NCBI GenBank assembly: GCA_051294375.1
Contig: CM119263.1
Coordinates: forward strand, 17,818,628-17,882,627
Direction: 5' to 3'
DNA length: 64,000 bases
Origin: Paraspadella gotoi
Lineage: Eukaryota; Chaetognatha
This document shows positions 57,502 to 64,000 of the stretch, in pieces. The translations under genes and the position numbers were made by a program. Numbering within the stretch: position 1 is the stretch's first letter; each line of letters opens with the position of its first letter. The notes below the pieces were generated by a model. It was not told the origin of the DNA. It searched no databases and saw only the letters and a list, made by a program, of their open reading frames with translations.

Positions 57502-58948
57502 CTACCAGGCTCTTATTCCCGCGCTGCATCCCAAGAGACAGAACTTTGCTGCTGCTGTTGATGGTGATGTTGCTGCTGCTGAGCCGCCGGCCGCGGCCGC
57601 CGCGTAGGAAGCAGGCCGCGGCCGCCGCAGCGATACCAGCCGAGACCGGATGCGGCGCCCGACGACGAAGCGACGTCATCCGTGGGCGACATGCTGGACG
57701 AAAGCGGCGCCGGTGCGAGCCGTCGACGATGACGCCGGCACCGCAAATTCAGAAGCGCCAGTGTTTGCGGCGCCGAAGCCTGAAGTCAGAGCGGCGTTGG
57801 GCGCGCCGTAACCCATGACCGTAGGCGGCGGAGGGGCCGTAGCCCTGGTGGTGGGCGGCGGCGGCGGCGGGAGAGTAGAAAGGTGAAAACGGGCGAAGGG
57901 GGTTGACGTTGTAGGGGGGCGTGGAAGAGGAGGATTGATTGGCTCCTGAATGGGGGGGAATTTTTTTGATTGGTACGAATAAGTACACGTTTAAACATTC
58001 TTTGAATATTTTCCACTTCATTGATAGGGAAGCCAGGTACCACTGGGAGTGAATAAATGGAGACTTTGAGAGAGTCTGATTGAAAGCTTGCAGGGACTTG
58101 CTATGTCATTATCTGTAAGAGTGATGGAGGCCTGAAATCACCAAAGCCTCTCCAAAGTCAGGGGCAAGATAGCTTATTTATTTAATTTTTATATTGTTTG
58201 TGCCAATTTCATAAAAATTTCAAATTCACTAAATAAATCTTGCCTCTCTTATTTAGACAGGCTATGATGGTGAGTTGAGGCTTACATCCCTTTACATTGG
58301 AAAGGTCTCTCACACTTTTCTGTTCTTCTTCTTGTCGTGACTCAAAAAAAAAAAAAAAGACGATGAAGACGGACGACGAGGACGATGACCTTACCATTCA
58401 CGACGGTGAATCTCACCACTCAACCGTTTACTCTTCCCTGTCCCCATTCCGCCTTCTATTTCCATTTCCCTCGACGCCCTTTTAATTCGCTCCCTATTTC
58501 CTTATCTCCTCCTACGATTTATTTTTTCTCTATTTTCCACCCACAAATCCAACTCCCCGTTTGAATAGCTACGCTACGCTCCCTCCCTCCCCCTTCCTTC
58601 CAATTTCGTTCACCTCCGTTGGAATAACCCGCTCCGGCGCGAAGACGCCGCTCATCGAAGCGGCGTTGGCGTAGTGTGGCGTGACTCAACGAAGTGGCGA
58701 TGGCGTGACCGCAGTCGGCCCGTCGTCCTGACCAGAACGGGCACGGGAATACGCCGGGCAGAATGTGGGAGGTGGTTGGGGTGACTGGGATGGTGACCGG
58801 TGGGGGTGGAGAGTGGATGGTATGGTGGTGCCCGAAGGCGGTGGCGGCGTGGCGGCGCGGTGCACCGCGTGCGCCGTCAGTTCCAACGTTTGTCCTGACG
58901 TTGACGTTTGCATTTGTAGCGACGGTTTTGGAACCAGATCTTCACCTT

Positions 58949-58983
<35 letters not shown>

Positions 58984-58990
58984 AGAGCAC

Positions 58991-59027
<37 letters not shown>

Positions 59028-59400
59028 AGAGAGAGGAGAGAGAGCGAGGAGAGAGAGAGAGACGGGTTTATATGGAGATGAAAAATAAATACGAGATTTT
59101 GATTCGCGGTATAGATATTGCATATTACATATTACACTAAATGCCAAAATAACTATTGCAAATCCAAGAGATTTCGGAAACATTCCCGCTTTTACCTGAG
59201 TTGAGGTGAGTTCAAGACTCCGGCCAGACCGTCTCTCTCCGGCGCGCTCAAGTATCGTTGGCTGCTTGAAGCCGGCGTCCAGTTCAAAGACTTGCGCCTG
59301 TTGGGGGGGAAGGGGAAAAAGAAAAAGAATCATCATCATTATATCTCATGGACAAAACCATCAAGAGAAAGTGAAAGTCGAAACAGGTAGATGTATTCCC

Positions 59401-59452
<52 letters not shown>

Positions 59453-59721
59453 CTCTCTTCTCTCTCTCTATCTCTCTCACTCTCCCCAGAAAAACACACT
59501 CGGAAAAAAGGCTCTCGGCTTCCTTCTGGTTCTCTGTGACGCAAAACGGCGGCCGCCGTCGTCGCCGACGAAGCGGCGCCATTTCCGGCTTCTTCATCGT
59601 CGTCGTTTCGCCGATTCAACGCGTCGGCGGCGTCGGGAGCAGCGACGGAGGAAGATGCGAGAAGTTGGGAGGAAAACGACGCCGGGTTTGGAATTGTGGG
59701 GAGAGAGGAATAACTTGTCGG
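57502..59721 (-). pseudogene. Damaged second copy of NK4 (artefact copy)
   Basis: Counterparts of the four NK4 exons lie at 59500-59721, 59196-59297, 58614-58945 and 57502-57945. Each contains frame-breaking single-base changes. In the helix 1-2 exon one T is lost and one G gained, so its length stays 102 while the frame is lost in between. In the recognition-helix exon a T is lost just after the homeodomain. Introns and flanks match the intact copy equally well, so this is read error, not decay under relaxed selection. Confidence 0.8.
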
Positions 59722-60335
59722 CTGAAATGTCGCGTGAGAAAGGAAAAATGGGGGCGAGGGTGAAAAGAGAGAGATGGAAAAAAGATAAAGTAGGAGAAAT
59801 GTGAAAGAGGAGAAGAGAGGAAAAAAGTGGTCGAAAGGGAAAAATTTAAAAAAAAAGAAAAAAAAAGAAAACAGTGGGAAAAGTGATAAACGGGAGGGGG
59901 GGGGAGATTATTCATTTTTGAATCGCTTCAACTTATTTGTTTCCTTTCAGCTCAAATCAAAGTTCAAATTAAAACGATTTTTCTGACAAACAAATTGATG
60001 CGATTACCATGTACCCGTTTCGTCATTCCTTGTCGTTTTACTGAGGACTTTTCCAGGGATACTTAATACAGGCGTCAGCTACATATTTCAAATTTCAAAT
60101 TGATTGCCTACGTATTTATTAAAATATTAAAATAAAAGGCAAAAAAAATAAAAAAAGATGCGACTCGTTTATATTTCCTAATCTTTTTCGGTTTCTATTT
60201 ATTATATTACTTGGAGAGCAGTCCAAATAAAAATTGTAAAAAAGAGTTCGGACCTCTGAGGATTCGAAGCCGTGAACATGTGGCAAGATCATTTCACAGC
60301 TACTTTCGAAATCGGAGAGAGGGAGGGAGAGAGAG

Positions 60336-60418
<83 letters not shown>

Positions 60419-60621
60419 AATACCATGAAGAGAGACGTGTGAATTAAAAAAGAGGAGAAAGAGTTTGTAATGATTTCTCTCGAAATATGAGTGGATTGCA
60501 ATGAGGTTCAAAGTGGTCCCGAGATGAGGCCCAATCAAGTGGAACCCCTGAGGGGGTCAATTGGATTCGTGAGGACCTCCCTCAACATTCTCTCTCTCTC
60601 TTCTCTCTCTCTCTCTCTCTC

Positions 60622-60673
<52 letters not shown>

Positions 60674-60938
60674 TTCTTCGTGTCTCTCGTATAAGAGAAC
60701 ATCCTTGGATTTTAAATCGAAACGGAAACTAATCGTTAAAAACACAAAATAATTTAGAAAATTAATACAAAATATAAAAAAAGGAAAAATTATTTTCGGT
60801 TTTAAAATCAGAAATTTCTAAAAAATCTAATCATTGCGTCAATACTGGAAAATAGAGGGAAAATTAGTTTATAAAAAATAAGACGATTTTTTCCACATAT
60901 TTATGGGAGATCATCGTTTATGCTATTAATGAGAGAGA

Positions 60939-60994
<56 letters not shown>

Positions 60995-62754
60995 CCACAT
61001 CGGGTCTACTTTCCCTCAACCACTTAGCCATCGAGGGCTTTCCGTCTCCTCTTTATTCCCCCCCTTTTTCTCCTCGCATTCATTTTCCCTGCACCTGATT
61101 TATGATCTTTTTTTGATGGACGCCGCGCCAACCGATTGAGATCTTATCTCGGGGCAAACCCATCGGCCAATCACAATTCGATTGGCGTCTGGCAGCGTGT
61201 CTTCGGACCAATCAGAAACCGTTTTAAGATTAAACCGCCGTCTAGGAAGGAAACTCGCCAATAAACGACGGAGTAATCTTCGAAGACGTTTTGAGAAAAA
61301 AGAAAAAATTCCACGAATCGACGTGAGGGTTTTAACTTCGACGTCAACCTCGAGATCCTTCAGCTGCGTGGACCAATCAACGATCGACGTTGACAGATCG
61401 ACGAATGAGTCGTCGAGACGACGGCGACGACGAAGATGTCGATGGCGACCGAACTCACCCCGCCGGAACCAAAAGCCAAAAACAAATTGGCGGCCTTAAT
61501 AGGAGCTCAATTGCCGGCAAATTGAGACTGGAATATGACAACTGTTTATCCCAAACCCAATTAAAGGAATTACACATTTTTAGTACTTTTGTTAATGAAA
61601 CTGAGCTTAACTGAAAAAATCAAGGAAACCCTAAGCTTTTAGAAAAAAAAAACTGCTAAGCCGTTAAGTTTTTTTTATGAATTAAATAGTAAATTTATGA
61701 ACAAACTTTATGAAAGATAAATCCGCAAAAGAATAATATTTTCATATTTTCTTAAGCTTAAGTGACTCCTTACTTCTGGCCAACCTCCCTTATAGTGATG
61801 GCGGAAAGAACTCAAAGGCTTTTTTTATCGGCAAAGAAAGTAAACGATCGGTTTTGATTCTCTGATATCAATTTCGAACCCTATCGTGATCGCTCTCTCT
61901 CTTTACTCTCTCTATCTCGCTCTCTCTCTCTCCCATATATTCTCTCCCTTTCCCATTCAATTCCAATTTGAGAAAAAAATTGAAAATAATTTTTTGTCAA
62001 CAGAGATTTTTTTTTAAAACAAACTTCAAAGAAGAACCTAAATCGTTTGTCGTTTCATCTTTACAATTCCGTTCAAATGTCTTTCCCTCATCACTTAATC
62101 ATCAATTTTCTACCCAATATCCGCCAAAATTCTACTACCCTCCCCCCTGTCCCTTTTTCTACCTCCCCCTATCCCATCTAACCCCTTAAGCTCTCCCTCC
62201 TCCACCGCGGACCGTCTCGCGGTTTCGGCGGACAGGTTGTTCTCCCCTTAAACAAAAATTCTTCGCTCATTAATAGAATCCTCAATTTTATTATCGGCCT
62301 CCTCCTTCCCCTCTTCTTCTTCCTCCTTCTCCTTCCCCCTTCTTCTTCTTCCTCTTTCTCCTTCCCCTTTCTTCTCTTCTTCCTCCTTCCCCTCTTCTTC
62401 TTCTTCCTCCTTTCTCCTTCCCCTGTTCCTTTCTTTCCTCCTTTCTCCTTCTTCTCTCTTCTCTCTTCTTCCTCCTTTCTCCTTCCCCCTCTTCTTCTTC
62501 TTCCTCTTCTCTCTTCCCCCTCTTCTTCTTCTTCCTCCTCTTCCTTCTCCCAGTTACTCCTCCCTTCTCCTCCCCAATTAGGGCGACTGACGCCCATTTT
62601 ACAGTGTTGGTCGTCGCGCAAACTTACCTGTGACCAAGACGGCGACGAAATAAAGGACGATGTCGTCGACGAGGAGACGAGAATGAAGACGAAGACCGAG
62701 AGAAAAAGATAAGTCGACGACGACACGACGACGACGACGACGACGACGACGATC

Positions 62755-63588
62755 TTAAATTACGCTTCAATAAAATGAATCTTTCGAAATATTAAAAAAA
62801 AAAAAATTAATTAAAGTAAAGGTACTCGGGGCCTCAATTTTTTTTTTTCGTACTGGAGATGGAATCGTATCTGATTTATTGAAAAAAAAAAAACCCCGAA
62901 TGATTGTATGCGTTTGATTTTGTCTATATTTACTNNNNNNNNNNNNNNNNNNNNNNNNNATATTTACTTTCAGAATCATATTATATACATATTATACGAC
63001 TTAACGTGTGAAAGTTAAGCCAAAAAATACACTAGAAAAACCGACTACGAATTGGTTTTTATTAATAAAACCATCACTATCGCTATCAAAAAACCCCTAA
63101 AGGATCCAATTTGCGTTTTATCTGTCAGATCTCCGTGGGAGAGAAAATTGTTGATACCGGAGCAGACAGAATTCTTGGCGCCCCGGGTACGAAAGTCTTA
63201 TGCGGTTTCTATGGGAGGAGGAAGAGCAGACAAGAATGAAGAGGATGTTCGGGCAGCAATGGTATCTTACGACAGGAGGAAGAGCGAGAGATGGAAGAGG
63301 AAACAAATTGTATCTGTCAGGGGGACAAACTTTAAACTTAACTTACTACTAGGTTTTGTGCCAAATTCATTTTTTTTAAATGTTGATAATTAATTTAAAA
63401 TTGATAAAATCAACTACCGATTTTTGCCTGAGAATGAGAAGAATGAAACTTTAGCCGAAATTTATTTATTTTAAAAGGAGAAAAAGATTTCCTATGATTA
63501 AAATTTTCCCGGAGGGATTGAATATATATGATTTTCAGCAAAAAGTGAAAACTGTTAAATTTGTAAAAACAAAAAATAGTAAAGAAAA

Positions 63589-63620
<32 letters not shown>

Positions 63621-64000
63621 AGGGAAGAACTAGGAAAAAACAACGAAAGATAAAAGAAAAAAAAGGGGAAGAGAAGGGGAGGGAGAAAGAGAGAGGAGAA
63701 GAGAGGGACGAGATGGTGAGAGAGAGAGAGAGAGAGGAGAGAGGTGAGAGAGTAGAGAGAGAGATGGCAGAGACGAGCCCGTGCGACACGTTGCTGGAAG
63801 CGAAGCGCCACCATCGATCCGACCGCCGAGCGGCACGTGGATTTCGTTCGTTGCTCTTCACCGTCGCTGGCGGCGGCGCGGCATGCGTCGACGGCAGCGG
63901 CCCCGGCAGCGGCGGCGGCTTCAATTAAACAGGAGACCCGACGTTTGAGACGAAATCGCAGCCGAGAAGAGAAATCGGAGGAAAGATAAAAAGTGAGAGA
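62755..64000. other. Right end of window
   Basis: AT-rich DNA with a 25-N gap (62935-62959), a GAAA repeat near 63590, (GA)n at 63716-63770, then a GC-rich patch (63770-63930) open in several frames. No supported gene. Confidence 0.5.

Noticed and set aside
57502-59721. A second NK4 gene or NK4 pseudogene
   Set aside because: Indels are spread evenly through exons, introns and spacer, and the block duplicates 8.4 kb from mid-gene. An unmerged read explains it better.

Overview
This is nuclear DNA of a bilaterian animal. The genes have GT-AG introns and belong to animal families: two NK-class homeobox genes and several CD225/dispanin membrane proteins. Codon use, tRNA-derived SINEs, MITEs and very dense (GA)n, (TTTC)n and (CGT)n microsatellites suggest a marine-type invertebrate. 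I cannot name the phylum from sequence alone. The assembly is a gapped draft patched with error-rich long reads. Three gaps are exactly 25 N, and next to each lies a direct duplication in which one copy carries many single-base indels.

Every gene I can build lies on the minus strand, so the text follows transcription from high to low coordinates. An NK4 (tinman/Nkx2-5 type) gene lies at 49021-51169. Its homeobox is split over three exons and it ends in GIRAW, but its first exon was not found. Four small membrane-protein genes follow: CD225 proteins at 45061-46246, 38641-39978 and 31935-33326, plus a tail-anchored relative without the CD225 core at 42735-44600. All four have proline-rich N-termini with a PPxY motif. 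Next come an isolated last exon near 30.4 kb and two tandem genes for small secreted four-cysteine proteins (25766-26387 and 24136-25372) that I do not recognise from any family. Last is a Tlx (C15/clawless) homeobox gene. Its exons 1-4 lie at 15236-17515, and its homeodomain exon lies about 15 kb further on, at the extreme left edge (31-133).

Most of 134-15235 is therefore one Tlx intron filled with microsatellites, a purine-only minisatellite and an assembly duplication (about 10130-12190 against 12568-14624). The region 33.4-42.6 kb is rich in mobile elements: a foldback element with a hammerhead-like core, a MITE, two tRNA-derived SINE types and a hairpin. The interval 54238-62754 is a degraded second copy of 45808-54238. 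I read it as an unmerged long read, not as a second NK4 locus.

The main biological points are the Tlx-NK4 linkage, which is a remnant of the NK homeobox cluster, the array of divergent PPxY membrane proteins between them, and the paired four-cysteine secreted proteins.
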